A stretch of DNA of 64,000 nt, from assembly GCA_902826335.1 (NCBI GenBank), contig CADEEL010000013.1, positions 17,788 through 81,787 of the forward strand. Reading direction: 5' to 3'. Shown here in pieces: positions 52,029 to 60,853 of the stretch (position 1 is its first letter; each line of letters starts with the position of its first letter). The DNA comes from an uncultured Alphaproteobacteria bacterium (GTDB lineage Bacteria; Pseudomonadota; Alphaproteobacteria; Caulobacterales; Aquidulcibacteraceae). The notes under the pieces are model-generated. The model was not told the DNA's origin, ran no database searches, and was given only the letters and a program-made list of their open reading frames with translations. The position numbers were made by a program, and so were the translations under genes.

Positions 52029-52921
52029 GCCGCACGGCGCTCACGCCAAATCTGCGCGGGGCGCTGTGGATGCTCGCTTCGGCGGCGGCGTTCACCGCGT
52101 CGGTGACGTTGATCAAATTCCTCGGCGATGAGTATTCGGCCGCGCTGCAGACATTTTACCGCCAGGCGGCGGGCGTACTGGTGCTGGCGCCGCTGATTGC
52201 GCGCAATCCCATCGGCGTCTTCCGCACAACGCGGCTGGGCATTTTGCTATTTCGTTCGGGCGCCGGCACGGTGGGAATGATCCTCGCCTTCTACGCCTAT
52301 CAGCACATGCCGTTGGCGGACGCTAACGCGCTTTCCTTCACGCGCACGCTGTGGCTCGTGCCGCTGGCGGCGTTCGTGCTGCACGAAGAGGTGGGCGTTC
52401 ACCGTATTGGCGCGGCGGTGGTCGGGTTCATCGGCGTGCTGGTGATGTTGCAGCCGGGCGCCCACGGCGCATTGAGCTGGCCGGCGCTGGCGGCGCTATC
52501 TTCCGCGTTCCTGTTCGCGCTGACCATCACCGGCATGAAAATCATGACCCGCGATCATTCGACGACAACGCTGATCGTCTATGCCGCCGTGCTTGGACTC
52601 ATCTTGTCCATTCCACCTGCGTTGATGACTTGGCGTTGGCCCGACCCCATCGATCTCATGCTGCTGATCGCCATGGGCGTGTTGGGCCTCGTCACGCAAA
52701 CCTGCTACATAAAGGGTATGGCGATTGGCGATGCGGCGGCCATGGCGCCGATCGATTATACGCGGCTCATTTTCGCCGTCGCGGTTGGGTTCGTGTTGTT
52801 CCAGGAAATTCCCAACGGCGTGACCATGCTGGGCGCGGCCATCGTCATTGCATCGACCCTATACATCACGTGGCGCGAGGCGCGCGTCAGCGCTACGCCA
52901 TCGCTCGGGCGCCCAGAATGA
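52025..52921 (+). CDS. EamA/DMT-superfamily transporter
   Basis: 298 residues with ten predicted membrane helices in two EamA repeats (for example MLASAAAFTASVTLIKFLGD..., and ALAALSSAFLFALTITGMKIM). TTG start overlaps the SDR stop, suggesting coupling. The S-adenosylmethionine/other metabolite exporter branch is possible. The 3' end overlaps the convergent YhhN gene by 29 bp. Confidence 0.88.
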   Translation: MSRTALTPNLRGALWMLASAAAFTASVTLIKFLGDEYSAALQTFYRQAAGVLVLAPLIARNPIGVFRTTRLGILLFRSGAGTVGMILAFYAYQHMPLADANALSFTRTLWLVPLAAFVLHEEVGVHRIGAAVVGFIGVLVMLQPGAHGALSWPALAALSSAFLFALTITGMKIMTRDHSTTTLIVYAAVLGLILSIPPALMTWRWPDPIDLMLLIAMGVLGLVTQTCYIKGMAIGDAAAMAPIDYTRLIFAVAVGFVLFQEIPNGVTMLGAAIVIASTLYITWREARVSATPSLGRPE

Positions 52922-53768
52922 TCCCCAAGGCCAAGAGGCATTGGGCGGCGTAATAAGTCCACCACACGATGGGCGATGTGATGCGGCGTGCGGGCGCATC
53001 GGGCGCGAGCTTGAACAATTCACCCGCGAGCACGCCATCCGAGATCACGAACAGCGCCGCGCCAAGCATCGCAGGCCACGCAGCCCACGATCCGAACAAG
53101 GAGAGCGCCGCCATGGCTGTGATCGTGACGGCGTAAGGCATGATGGCGAATTTCATCGGCCCGATGTCACGCCGCATCCACACAATGATGCCCAGCACGA
53201 TGAGAGCGGCGGCGGCGGACATCCAAAACGCCGGCGTGATGTTGCCGATCGTGCCCATCGGGATCGCGGCGATGAGCGGCAGGCTCAACACGGGCAAGCA
53301 GCCGAACGCGAGGCCGGCGATCATGGCGACGTAGGCGTGCGGGCGGCCGCGCGGCGTTTGCGGTTCGCGCCACAGCCATAGCAGGAATCCCAATACGGAA
53401 GCGGCAAGCACAGCCAGCGCGGCGAGGCGCGGCCAGAGCGGATCGAGCGCTTGGCCCAGCATCCACAGCGCGAAAAAGATCGTCACGTAGATGATCTGCG
53501 CCAACAGAAAGGCGAAGATGCCGAGCGCCAGTGCGATCAATCCATTGAAGGCGAGCGCGAAATCGCCGAGCGCGCTCAAGGCGAGTGCGACGACCAGCAT
53601 GGGGTGCGCGCCGCCGAGCGCGAGGCCCGTAGCCAGCGCGGCGACGGCGGCGGTTTTCACCACGGCGCGCACGAGGCCCGCGGGGCGGTGAAGGAAATAA
53701 AAGCCATAGCCCGCCGCCGCGAGCGCGGAGAGGGCGAAGCAAGCGAGGGCGAACGGCGTCAAGGTCAT
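52893..53768 (-). CDS. YhhN-family lysoplasmalogenase-like membrane protein
   Basis: 291 residues from MTLTPFALACFAL, with about eight membrane helices. ALSALGDFALAFNG and the late ALFVISDGVLAG carry the conserved acidic residues of the YhhN/TMEM86 family. TMEM86B hydrolyses lysoplasmalogens; bacterial YhhN function is less certain. The N-terminal half is longer than usual (typical about 210-230 residues). Confidence 0.78.
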   Translation of the reverse strand: MTLTPFALACFALSALAAAGYGFYFLHRPAGLVRAVVKTAAVAALATGLALGGAHPMLVVALALSALGDFALAFNGLIALALGIFAFLLAQIIYVTIFFALWMLGQALDPLWPRLAALAVLAASVLGFLLWLWREPQTPRGRPHAYVAMIAGLAFGCLPVLSLPLIAAIPMGTIGNITPAFWMSAAAALIVLGIIVWMRRDIGPMKFAIMPYAVTITAMAALSLFGSWAAWPAMLGAALFVISDGVLAGELFKLAPDAPARRITSPIVWWTYYAAQCLLALGIILGARAMA

Positions 53769-53893
53769 GGCGGGCAAGTCTCTGCCCAATGGCGGGCGTG
53801 GGCGCAATCGCGTGCTCACCTAAGGACAGCATCGACAGCGTGGCTACGAGGCCCTAAGCGGCGCGGCGGACTTGATCTTACGCGGAGAACATC

Positions 53894-54673
53894 ATGCACT
53901 TGTCGTCATCCATCGCGGCCGTCGTCACGGGCGGCGCCTCGGGCCTGGGCCTGGCCACCGTCAGGGCGTTGCGCGCGGAGGGCGTCAAGGTCGCCATCTT
54001 CGATATGAATGACACAACGGGTGAGGCCGCAGCGGCCGAAACCGGCGCTGTGTTCTGCAAGGTCAATGTCACGGACGAAGCCAGCGTCGACGCCGGCTTC
54101 GCCAAGGCGCGCGCGGCCAATGGGCAGGAGCGCATCCTCGTTAATTGCGCGGGCACGGGCAATGCGGCCAAGACCGCGAGCCGCGCCAAGGAGACGGGCG
54201 AGATCAAGCATTTCCCGCTCGATGCGTTCAACATGATCATCCAGATCAATCTCGTCGGCACGTTTCGCTGCATCGCCAAGAGCGCGGCGGGGATGCTCAC
54301 GCTCGAACCGCTCGACGGCGAACGCGGCGCCATCGTCAACACGGCGTCCGTCGCGGCGGAGGATGGGCAAATCGGGCAGGCGGCCTATTCGGCGTCCAAA
54401 GGCGGCGTCGTCGGCATGACGTTGCCGATCGCGCGCGATCTCTCCGGCGAAGGCATTCGCGTCAACACAATCCTTCCAGGCATATTCAACACGCCGCTGC
54501 TGCAAGCCGCGCCGCAAAACGTGAAGGATGCGCTGGGCGCCTCCGTGCCGTTTCCGAAGCGACTCGGTGCGCCGGAAGAATATGCATCCCTCGCGTTGGA
54601 AATGATCCGGAACCGGTATTTCAACGGCGAGGATGTGCGCCTCGACGGCGCGATCCGCATGGCGCCGCGATAG
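53894..54673 (+). CDS. SDR, 3-hydroxyacyl-CoA dehydrogenase type II-like
   Basis: 259 residues. VTGGASGLGLATVRAL, DMND after the second strand (NAD preference), VNCAGTGNAAKT, GAIVNTASVAAEDGQIGQAAYSASKGGVVGMTLPIARDL with catalytic Ser, Tyr and Lys, and the tail NRYFNGEDVRLDGAIRMAP. The whole length, including the insert with GEIKHFPLDAF, matches HSD17B10-type 3-hydroxyacyl-CoA dehydrogenases of branched-chain and fatty acid degradation. No clear operon partner is present. Confidence 0.88.
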   Translation: MHLSSSIAAVVTGGASGLGLATVRALRAEGVKVAIFDMNDTTGEAAAAETGAVFCKVNVTDEASVDAGFAKARAANGQERILVNCAGTGNAAKTASRAKETGEIKHFPLDAFNMIIQINLVGTFRCIAKSAAGMLTLEPLDGERGAIVNTASVAAEDGQIGQAAYSASKGGVVGMTLPIARDLSGEGIRVNTILPGIFNTPLLQAAPQNVKDALGASVPFPKRLGAPEEYASLALEMIRNRYFNGEDVRLDGAIRMAPR

Positions 54674-54729
54674 GCTGCGGCGCACCCGGCGCTGTTGCCT
54701 ATGGGCGCGAACCTCGAATGGCCAGGCTT

Positions 54730-55734
54730 TTATACGCCTTCAGCGCGGAAAGGCCGCGCCAGCAACGCGCCGATCGCGGCATCGACGTTTGTCCGGCCGG
54801 CTATGACGGCGTCGACCGCTGCGCAGATCGGCATCTCGACGCCGTGGCGCGCGGCGAGCGCGACGACCGCCGGCGCGCTCGCCGCCCCCTCGGCGACGGA
54901 GCGGCGCTCCGCCAACGCCTCAGCCAGCGTCTGTCCCTCACCGAGGGCGACGCCCAACGTGGTGTTGCGCGAGGAGCGGCTAACGCAGGTGAGCACGAGG
55001 TCGCCCAGTCCGCACAGGCCGCTCAGCGTGTCGAGGCGCGCGCCCATGGTGAGGCCAAGCCGGCAAAGTTCCGCGAAACCGCGCGTGATCAGCGCCGCCC
55101 GCGCGCCCTCGCCGAGACCCCGCCCCTCGGCGATGCCGCAGGCGATGGCGATGACGTTCTTCACCGCCCCGCCGATCTCGGCGCCGATAAGGTCGTCGGT
55201 GACGTAGGGCCGAAAGGTCGGCAGGCCGAGCGCGGCGACGAGGCGGGCGGCGAGCGCGGGGTCCGCGCAGGCGATGGTGGTGGCGGTGGGCAGGCCCCTC
55301 GCCACATCCTTGGCGAAGCCGGGGCCGGAGAGCACCGCCGCCGCCGCTCTCGGCGCGGCGCTGGCGAGCACTTCGGTCATCAGCGCGAGGCTGCCTTGTT
55401 CGACCCCCTTGGCGCACAGAACCACCGGCTTGCCGGCCGGCAGCGCTGGGGCCAATCTTGCGAGAACGCCCCGCATATGCTGGGCCGGACTGACAGCCAG
55501 GATCGCATCAGCCGCCGCCGCGTCCGCCAACACGCCGGTGGCGCGGATGGTCGGGTTGAGCGGCCGATCGGGCAAAAACAGGGGATTTGCGTGCGTCTCG
55601 TTGATCGCGTCGACGACCTCCGGCTCGTGCGCCCACAATATGACCGTCCGGCCAGCCGCAGCGGCCACCTGGGCTAAGGCCGTGCCCCAGGCCCCGCCGC
55701 CAAGCACCGCCACACTCTGAATCGGCGTCGTCAC
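54730..55734 (-). CDS. gpsA: Glycerol-3-phosphate dehydrogenase [NAD(P)+]
   Basis: 334 residues. [14 protein letters not shown] cofactor motif, [17 protein letters not shown], the catalytic Lys in [17 protein letters not shown], and [16 protein letters not shown]. It makes sn-glycerol-3-phosphate for phospholipids from dihydroxyacetone phosphate in the cytoplasm. In many alphaproteobacteria gpsA lies directly after tsaD; here a TetR gene and two tiny genes lie between, on the opposite strand. Confidence 0.95.
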   Translation of the reverse strand: MTTPIQSVAVLGGGAWGTALAQVAAAAGRTVILWAHEPEVVDAINETHANPLFLPDRPLNPTIRATGVLADAAAADAILAVSPAQHMRGVLARLAPALPAGKPVVLCAKGVEQGSLALMTEVLASAAPRAAAAVLSGPGFAKDVARGLPTATTIACADPALAARLVAALGLPTFRPYVTDDLIGAEIGGAVKNVIAIACGIAEGRGLGEGARAALITRGFAELCRLGLTMGARLDTLSGLCGLGDLVLTCVSRSSRNTTLGVALGEGQTLAEALAERRSVAEGAASAPAVVALAARHGVEMPICAAVDAVIAGRTNVDAAIGALLARPFRAEGV

Positions 55735-55751
55735 AGAAGTGAATCCTTCAT

Positions 55752-55761
55752 TGAATGTTCA
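55752..55761. promoter_or_regulatory. Palindromic operator candidate for the TetR regulator
   Basis: TGAATGTTCA is an inverted repeat (TGAA-TG-TTCA) in the 51-bp gap between gpsA and the divergent TetR gene, 24 bp before the TetR ATG. TetR proteins commonly bind such sites in their own promoter. Confidence 0.45.
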
Positions 55762-55785
55762 GTCCACACGGCGTACCTTCATGTC

Positions 55786-56421
55786 ATGGACGACAAACTC
55801 AGCACGCGCGACCGCATCCTCCACGCCGCCGTGACGCGCATCAAGCATTACGGCTACGGCAAGACCACCATGGCCGAGATCGCCGCCGATTGCGGCATGT
55901 CCCCGGGCAATATCTATCGCTTCTTTCAGGCCAAGATCGATATCGCCGAAGCCATGGCGCGCGTGCATTATGCTGAAGTTCACGCCGCCCTGGCGGCCAT
56001 CGCGCGCAGGAAAGACTGGTCGGCGGACCGGCGCCTGCGTGAATATTTCTTCAAGCGGATGCGTGATTCCTACTGCCTGCTCGAGGAAAATTCCAAGATT
56101 TTGGAGGTCGCGGAGGTCCTACACAACGAACGTCCCCTGTTCGCCAATGAACAGATGGCGCTGGAGCGCGTATTCCTGTCCGCTCTGTTGGAAGACGGCG
56201 CGGTCGCCGGCGTATTCGCACAAGGCGATTACAACTTCACGGCCGAAATGCTCCAGGCCGCCACCATGAAATTCAGCCTGCCCCAGCTCTTTTCACACCT
56301 CACGCTGCAGAAGCTCGAACGGGAGCTGGACGGCGTGCTCGATCTGCTCCTGAAGGGAATTTTCGTGCGCCCGGCCAAGACAGGCGCCCCCGTTGAGCAA
56401 AGGCAAACCGCCCTGGCCTGA
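55786..56421 (+). CDS. TetR/AcrR-family transcriptional regulator
   Basis: 211 residues. The N-terminal helix-turn-helix is DRILHAAVTRIKHYGYGKTTMAEIAADCGMSPGNIYRFFQAKIDIAEAMA in function (TTMAEIAADCGMSPGNIYRFF core). The C-terminal ligand domain has the conserved DSYCLLEENSKILEVAEVL. Ligand unknown. A palindrome lies in its promoter. Downstream on the same strand, 105 bp away, is a tiny membrane protein gene that it may control. Confidence 0.9.
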   Translation: MDDKLSTRDRILHAAVTRIKHYGYGKTTMAEIAADCGMSPGNIYRFFQAKIDIAEAMARVHYAEVHAALAAIARRKDWSADRRLREYFFKRMRDSYCLLEENSKILEVAEVLHNERPLFANEQMALERVFLSALLEDGAVAGVFAQGDYNFTAEMLQAATMKFSLPQLFSHLTLQKLERELDGVLDLLLKGIFVRPAKTGAPVEQRQTALA

Positions 56422-56461
56422 TCCGGAAACGGCGACTACTGAATATTTTTCATTTTCTTCA

Positions 56462-56490
56462 TTGATTACCATTTCCGGGTGTGCCATAAA
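56462..56490 (+). promoter_or_regulatory. Housekeeping-type promoter candidate for the first tiny gene
   Basis: TTGATT (56462), 17-base spacer, CATAAA (56485-56490); four of six matches at each hexamer. It lies in an AT-rich patch unlike the surroundings and would give a leader of about 30 nt before the ATG at 56527. Confidence 0.4.
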
Positions 56491-56526
56491 GGTCTGGTCA
56501 GCTTCACAGCAACCGGAGACGCCCCA

Positions 56527-56640
56527 ATGACCAAGTCCCTCTCCCCCCTCGCCTGGACCGGATTCCTCGTCGCCGCCACGCTCCTGTTCGCGGTTGCGGC
56601 CTCACCAATCGTGGCCATTGCGGCGCGAATCATCGCCTAG
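56527..56640 (+). CDS. Tiny membrane peptide (37 residues)
   Basis: MTKSLSPLAWTGF starts a 37-residue peptide with one hydrophobic helix (about 9-33) ending AARIIA. A CCGGAG-like ribosome site sits 10 bases upstream. A paralogue of 36 residues, with the same MTK start, a helix and an AAR-x-x-A end, lies at 56887. A promoter candidate precedes it and a strong terminator follows at 56702. It was judged real because of the paralogue and this transcription unit. Function unknown. Confidence 0.55.
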   Translation: MTKSLSPLAWTGFLVAATLLFAVAASPIVAIAARIIA

Positions 56641-56701
56641 CCGGCTCATTCCCGCCGGCGCGCCCGAAACCGCCGGCGAGTCCTCCCCCGGCTGGGTGTG
56701 C

Positions 56702-56738
56702 GGGCGCGAAGTTATAAACAGCTTCGCGCCCATTTTTT
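56702..56738 (+). terminator. Strong Rho-independent terminator
   Basis: GGGCGCGAAG (56702-56711) pairs perfectly with CTTCGCGCCC (56722-56731) around a ten-base loop, followed by A and six T. It ends the transcript of the first tiny gene (and perhaps TetR). A 7-bp GC stem at 56654-56677 without T-run lies before it. Confidence 0.85.
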
Positions 56739-56886
56739 GCGTATCATGACAGTTTTGCATGCGGATGCATGCCATTTTGCAGGTCAGCAAGCACGATATT
56801 TCCGTTGCAGTGCGCTACGACGCACATCACTTTCATCTCATCGATGTTCGCAATCGCAGCATTGGCCCGTAAGACAGGAGGCGACT

Positions 56887-56997
56887 ATGACCAAACTCAA
56901 TCTCGTCAGCCGGATTCTGACGATCATTGTCGCCGTGGCCCTGGTGACCGCGGCGGCGACCCCGCTCCTCGCACTTGCAGCGCGTGTGGCGGCCTAG
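56887..56997 (+). CDS. Tiny membrane peptide paralogue (36 residues)
   Basis: [11 protein letters not shown] starts 36 residues with one hydrophobic helix (about 8-32) ending AARVAA. AGGAGG lies seven bases before the ATG. It resembles the peptide at 56527 at both ends (MTK start; a Ser/Thr-Pro in the helix, then AAR-x-x-A). The stop overlaps the tsaD stop on the other strand by 3 bp. An inverted repeat TGCAT-GCGG-ATGCA (56756-56769) lies upstream and may be regulatory. Confidence 0.6.
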   Translation: MTKLNLVSRILTIIVAVALVTAAATPLLALAARVAA

Positions 56998-58088
56998 GCT
57001 TTCGCCCCCTTGCGCCCGGCCTTATGGGTCGGGCGCAAGGCAGCGGCCGCCTCGTCGAGCGGCCAGCGCGCCCGGGCGGGCGCATCCAAATTGTCCCTGA
57101 ATCCAGCAAGGATTCTTTCAGCACCGGCCAGCGCGATCATGGCTGCGTTGTCTGTGCAATAGCGCGGCGGCGGCGCGATGAAGTCATAGCCGCGTGCGGC
57201 GGCCACCGCTTCGAGGCGCGCGCGAACGGCCTGATTGGCCGCCACGCCCCCGGCCACAACGAGCCGCCCTTGAGCGCCCCACAACGGGTCGAACGCGCCC
57301 ATAGCGCGCTCAGCCCGGTCGGAAAGAACGTCAAGCACGGCGGCCTGAAAACCGGCGCAGAGGTCGGCCTTGTCCTGGTCGGAGAGATCGCCAAGCGCCG
57401 CCGCTTCGCGCGCCACGGCGGTCTTAAGGCCGGCGAAGGAGAAATCGCAGCCCGGCCGGCCGCGCAGCGGGCGCGGAAAATCAAACCGCTTGGGATCGCC
57501 TGCTTTAGCCCGCACCTCGACCGCCGGGCCGCCGGGAAAGCCCAAATCGAGCAGCTTGGCGACTTTGTCGTACGCTTCGCCAAGCGCGTCATCGACAGTC
57601 GAGCCAAGCCGGCGATACACGCCAAGGCCGAGCACGGCGATGAATTGGCAATGCCCGCCGGACACCAGCAGCAACAGGTATGGAAACGTCACGGGCCGCG
57701 CCAGGCGAGGCGACAGCGCATGCCCCTCCAGATGATTGACGGCGATGAGCGGCTTGTCATGCGCCAGAGCGATCGCCTTGGCGGTGACGAGCCCAACCAT
57801 GACGCCGCCAATGAGGCCGGGGCCAGCCGTCGCGGCGACGGCGTCGAGGTCCTCAAAGCCCAACCCCGCCTCATGCATCGCGGCGCGGATCGCCCCGTCC
57901 AGCCCCTCGACATGGGCGCGCGCGGCGATCTCCGGCACAACGCCCCGATACGGCGCGTGCGCGGCGACCTGCGACAATACAATGTCCGACAAAATCTCCG
58001 CGCCGTTCGCGCCCAAGCGAACGACGGCCGCAGCCGTCTCGTCGCAGCTGGTTTCTATGCCAAGGACGGTCGCTTGCTTTCCTTCCAC
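56994..58088 (-). CDS. tsaD: tRNA N6-threonylcarbamoyladenosine transferase TsaD
   Basis: 364 residues from a [31 protein letters not shown], the metal histidines in [14 protein letters not shown], and [11 protein letters not shown]. It makes the t6A37 modification with TsaB/C/E. Divergent from hemC with 28 bp between starts, the common alphaproteobacterial order; gpsA, normally next, is displaced. Confidence 0.95.
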   Translation of the reverse strand: MEGKQATVLGIETSCDETAAAVVRLGANGAEILSDIVLSQVAAHAPYRGVVPEIAARAHVEGLDGAIRAAMHEAGLGFEDLDAVAATAGPGLIGGVMVGLVTAKAIALAHDKPLIAVNHLEGHALSPRLARPVTFPYLLLLVSGGHCQFIAVLGLGVYRRLGSTVDDALGEAYDKVAKLLDLGFPGGPAVEVRAKAGDPKRFDFPRPLRGRPGCDFSFAGLKTAVAREAAALGDLSDQDKADLCAGFQAAVLDVLSDRAERAMGAFDPLWGAQGRLVVAGGVAANQAVRARLEAVAAARGYDFIAPPPRYCTDNAAMIALAGAERILAGFRDNLDAPARARWPLDEAAAALRPTHKAGRKGAKA

Positions 58089-58116
58089 GCCCGCTGATAG
58101 CTGGCGCCGCGCGGAA

Positions 58117-59052
58117 ATGACAGCCTCAACCCTCTTTCGCATTGGCGCGCGCGGCTCGCCCCTGTCGCGCGCGCAGGTCACGCGAATGACGGCGCTGATG
58201 GCCGCGCGCTTCGAGATCGACGCCGCGCGCATCGCCTTTGTCCCCATCGTCACCAGCGGAGACCGCATTCAGGATCGTCCGCTCGCCGATGCGGGCGGCA
58301 AAGGCCTCTTCACCAAGGAGCTGGACGAATCCTTGCGTGATCGTCGCATCGATCTGGCCGTGCATTCGATGAAGGACGTGCCGACCATCCTGCCGGACGA
58401 CATCGCCCTCGCCGCCGTTCCGGAACGGGAGGATCCGCGCGACGCCTTCGTCTCGATCCGCGCACGGAGTTTAGCTGAATTGCCACAGGGCGCGCGCCTT
58501 GGCACGGCGAGCGTACGCCGCCAGGCGCAGGCCCTGCATATACGCGGCGATCTGACCATCGAGATGCTGCGCGGCAATGTTGAAACGCGCCTGCGCAAGA
58601 TCGAGGACGGTGTGGTCGATGCGACGTTTCTTGCGCTCGCCGGTCTCAAGCGCCTGGGCCTTGAACGCCACGCCGCGAGCCTCGTCGACCCTGAACTCAT
58701 GCCGCCCGCCGCCGGCCAGGGCGCATTGGCGATCACTGCGCGCGTCACGGACGCGCCGCGCTTCGCTACGCTGTCCGATGAGCGCGCCTTGCTCGAAACC
58801 AGCGCCGAACGCACGTTTCTCGCCGCGCTTGATGGCTCGTGCCGCACGCCGATCGCGGCCTTGGCGCGTTATGAAAGCGGCGCGCTCTCCTTCATCGGTG
58901 AAGCGCTGACAGCCAATGGCGCGCGCCGATGGCGGCGCGAAGCGCGCGCGTCACTCGCATTGGAGGATGTCGCACAGGCGGCTGAACTCGGCGCTCGCCT
59001 GGGCCGCGACATCGCCGCCGAGGCCGGCGACGCGCTCGATCGCACGCCGTGA
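58117..59052 (+). CDS. hemC: Porphobilinogen deaminase (hydroxymethylbilane synthase)
   Basis: 311 residues. [41 protein letters not shown], and the dipyrromethane-bearing Cys in [12 protein letters not shown]. The third enzyme of heme synthesis from ALA, it polymerises four porphobilinogens in the cytoplasm. Its stop overlaps hemD (GTGA). The ribosome site is weak. Confidence 0.96.
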   Translation: MTASTLFRIGARGSPLSRAQVTRMTALMAARFEIDAARIAFVPIVTSGDRIQDRPLADAGGKGLFTKELDESLRDRRIDLAVHSMKDVPTILPDDIALAAVPEREDPRDAFVSIRARSLAELPQGARLGTASVRRQAQALHIRGDLTIEMLRGNVETRLRKIEDGVVDATFLALAGLKRLGLERHAASLVDPELMPPAAGQGALAITARVTDAPRFATLSDERALLETSAERTFLAALDGSCRTPIAALARYESGALSFIGEALTANGARRWRREARASLALEDVAQAAELGARLGRDIAAEAGDALDRTP

Positions 59053-59765
59053 CGAAACGGCTGGTCGTCACCCGCGCCGAACCGGATGCAGCGCGCACGG
59101 CGGACCGCATTCGCGCGCGAGGCGGCGTGGCGCTGGTCGCGCCAATGCTGAATGTTGAGCCAATCGCCGGCGCCTCGATCGCGTGTGATGACGCTCAAGC
59201 GCTCATCTTCACCAGCGCGGCCGGCGTTCGCGCGTTCGCGGCATTGGGCGGCGCCAGCGCACGGCCGGCTCTGTGCGTTGGCGCGGCCACCGCCGAGGCG
59301 GCGCGCCAAGCCGGCTTCACAGACGTGCAGTCAGCCGATGGCGACGGCGCCGCCTTGGCCGCGTTCATCGCCGCGACGCGCAATCCGGCCGCCGGGCCGC
59401 TTCTTCACATCTGCGGCGCGCACCTCGCCTTCGATCTCGCGGCCGCGCTGGCGCCGCAGGGCTTTTTTGTCGAGCGGCGCATGGTGTACCGCGCACGCGC
59501 CGCGGACGCGCTACCCCCCGAATTGATCGCCGCGCTCATCGCCACGCCGCCGGACCTCGACGCCGTGCTTTTCCACAGCGCGCGCGGCGTGGCGGCGTTT
59601 CGCGCGCTCACCCAATCAGCGGCGCCGTCGGCTTTCGCCGCGCTCGAGGCCATTTGCCTCAGTCCCAACGTGGCGGCCGCGGCTGGCGAATCGCGCTGGC
59701 GCGCCGTGCGAATCGCCGCACACCCCAACGACGATGCGCTTCTGGACGCAGCCTTTGCAGCTTGA
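59049..59765 (+). CDS. hemD: Uroporphyrinogen-III synthase
   Basis: 238 residues, HemD fold from a GTG: LVVTRAEPDAARTADRI, the conserved IFTSAAGVRAF, and a late LFHSARGVAAF. It closes hydroxymethylbilane to uroporphyrinogen III. The poorly conserved sequence is normal; position after hemC is decisive. Confidence 0.9.
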   Translation: MTKRLVVTRAEPDAARTADRIRARGGVALVAPMLNVEPIAGASIACDDAQALIFTSAAGVRAFAALGGASARPALCVGAATAEAARQAGFTDVQSADGDGAALAAFIAATRNPAAGPLLHICGAHLAFDLAAALAPQGFFVERRMVYRARAADALPPELIAALIATPPDLDAVLFHSARGVAAFRALTQSAAPSAFAALEAICLSPNVAAAAGESRWRAVRIAAHPNDDALLDAAFAA

Positions 59766-59854
59766 GCGCACCGCCTGCCCCGCCTAATTTGATATCTGGA
59801 TTTGACCTTTGGCCGATCTGGCCGGGCAAAACGCCTGGCATGGGAGTTCACACG

Positions 59855-60853
59855 ATGAGCGCGACCGATTCCTCCGAGCGCGGGCGCGCCGAGCCGATCG
59901 ATGTCGATTTCGAACCGGCGGATCGCGGCCGGCGCGGTAGTACGCGCTATGGGCGCGCGGGCGAGGGCGTCAGCTTCGGCGCGGCGGCCTTTTTGGCGCT
60001 CCTCGCTGGGCTCGGCGGCGCGGCGGCAGGTGCGCTCGGGCCGCGTGTGCCGGCGGTCGACGCCGTGCTGGACCAGATCGCCCCGGACGCGGCCGCGCCC
60101 TCCGTCACGCCGGCCGCTGACGCCGGTCAGTTCGCAGGCCTTGACCAACGCGTCCGCTCCATCGAGGGCCTCATCGCCAATCCCAGCGCCGATCCCGCCG
60201 CCGGCGGATCGGTGGCGATGCAGGCCCGCCTGCGCGACCTCGAGGCGCGCCTGGCGCAATTGCCGTCCAACCAGCAGATCAGCGCAATGACAGCCGAGGT
60301 TCAGCGCCTCCAGGCGGCGCTTCCAGCTGTTGAGGCCCAATCGCGCACAGCAGGCGAAGCCGCCCGCGCGGCCTTCGCCGTCTCGGCGGCGGCCGAAGCC
60401 TCGCGCTCATCCGGCCCGTTCGAGCAATCCTATCAGGCGCTGGCCGCGCTCTTGCCAGATGACCCAAACGTTCGCGCTCTGGCGCCCTTGGCGCGCACCG
60501 GCGCGCCAACGCGGATCGAACTGCGCGATAGTTTCGCGACCTTGGAGACGAGCATCATTCGCGCCGCGCGCCAGGCCGAAGCGGGCGCCGGTTTCTGGGG
60601 CCGCATGCAGGCGGCGCTTTCGCAATGGGTGACGGTTCGCCGCGAGGGCGAGGGCGATACGCCCGCAGGCGTCGTTGAACGCGCCAGCCGCCGCCTCGCG
60701 GCCGACGATCTCGCCGGCGCAGTGCGGGAATTGTCACGCCTGACCGGCCCGCCCGCCCGCGTGGCGCAGGCTTGGCTCAACAATGCGCGCCGCCGCTTGG
60801 CGATTGACACGCACCTCGGGGCCATCCGCACCGAATTGTCGCGGAGAGGCTGA
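59855..60853 (+). CDS. Mitofilin-like (COG4223) inner membrane protein
   Basis: 332 residues from ATG 59855 (GGGAG before it). One membrane helix (about 45-65), then a long coiled coil with Ala/Leu/Glu (LRDLEARLAQL, AEVQRLQAAL) and a C-terminal domain with ALSQWVTVRREGEGDTPAGVVERAS, typical of Mic60/mitofilin-like proteins. Between hemD and hemY, the usual alphaproteobacterial place. In Rhodobacter, related Mic60 shapes membranes. Confidence 0.82.
   Translation: MSATDSSERGRAEPIDVDFEPADRGRRGSTRYGRAGEGVSFGAAAFLALLAGLGGAAAGALGPRVPAVDAVLDQIAPDAAAPSVTPAADAGQFAGLDQRVRSIEGLIANPSADPAAGGSVAMQARLRDLEARLAQLPSNQQISAMTAEVQRLQAALPAVEAQSRTAGEAARAAFAVSAAAEASRSSGPFEQSYQALAALLPDDPNVRALAPLARTGAPTRIELRDSFATLETSIIRAARQAEAGAGFWGRMQAALSQWVTVRREGEGDTPAGVVERASRRLAADDLAGAVRELSRLTGPPARVAQAWLNNARRRLAIDTHLGAIRTELSRRG

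Noticed and set aside
57736..58116. Upstream extension of hemC
   Set aside because: It overlaps the whole start of tsaD; the ATG at 58117 begins the known HemC N-terminus.
59273..59854. Upstream extension of the mitofilin-like gene
   Set aside because: It is the shifted frame of hemD; GGGAG before ATG 59855 and the domain start fit better.
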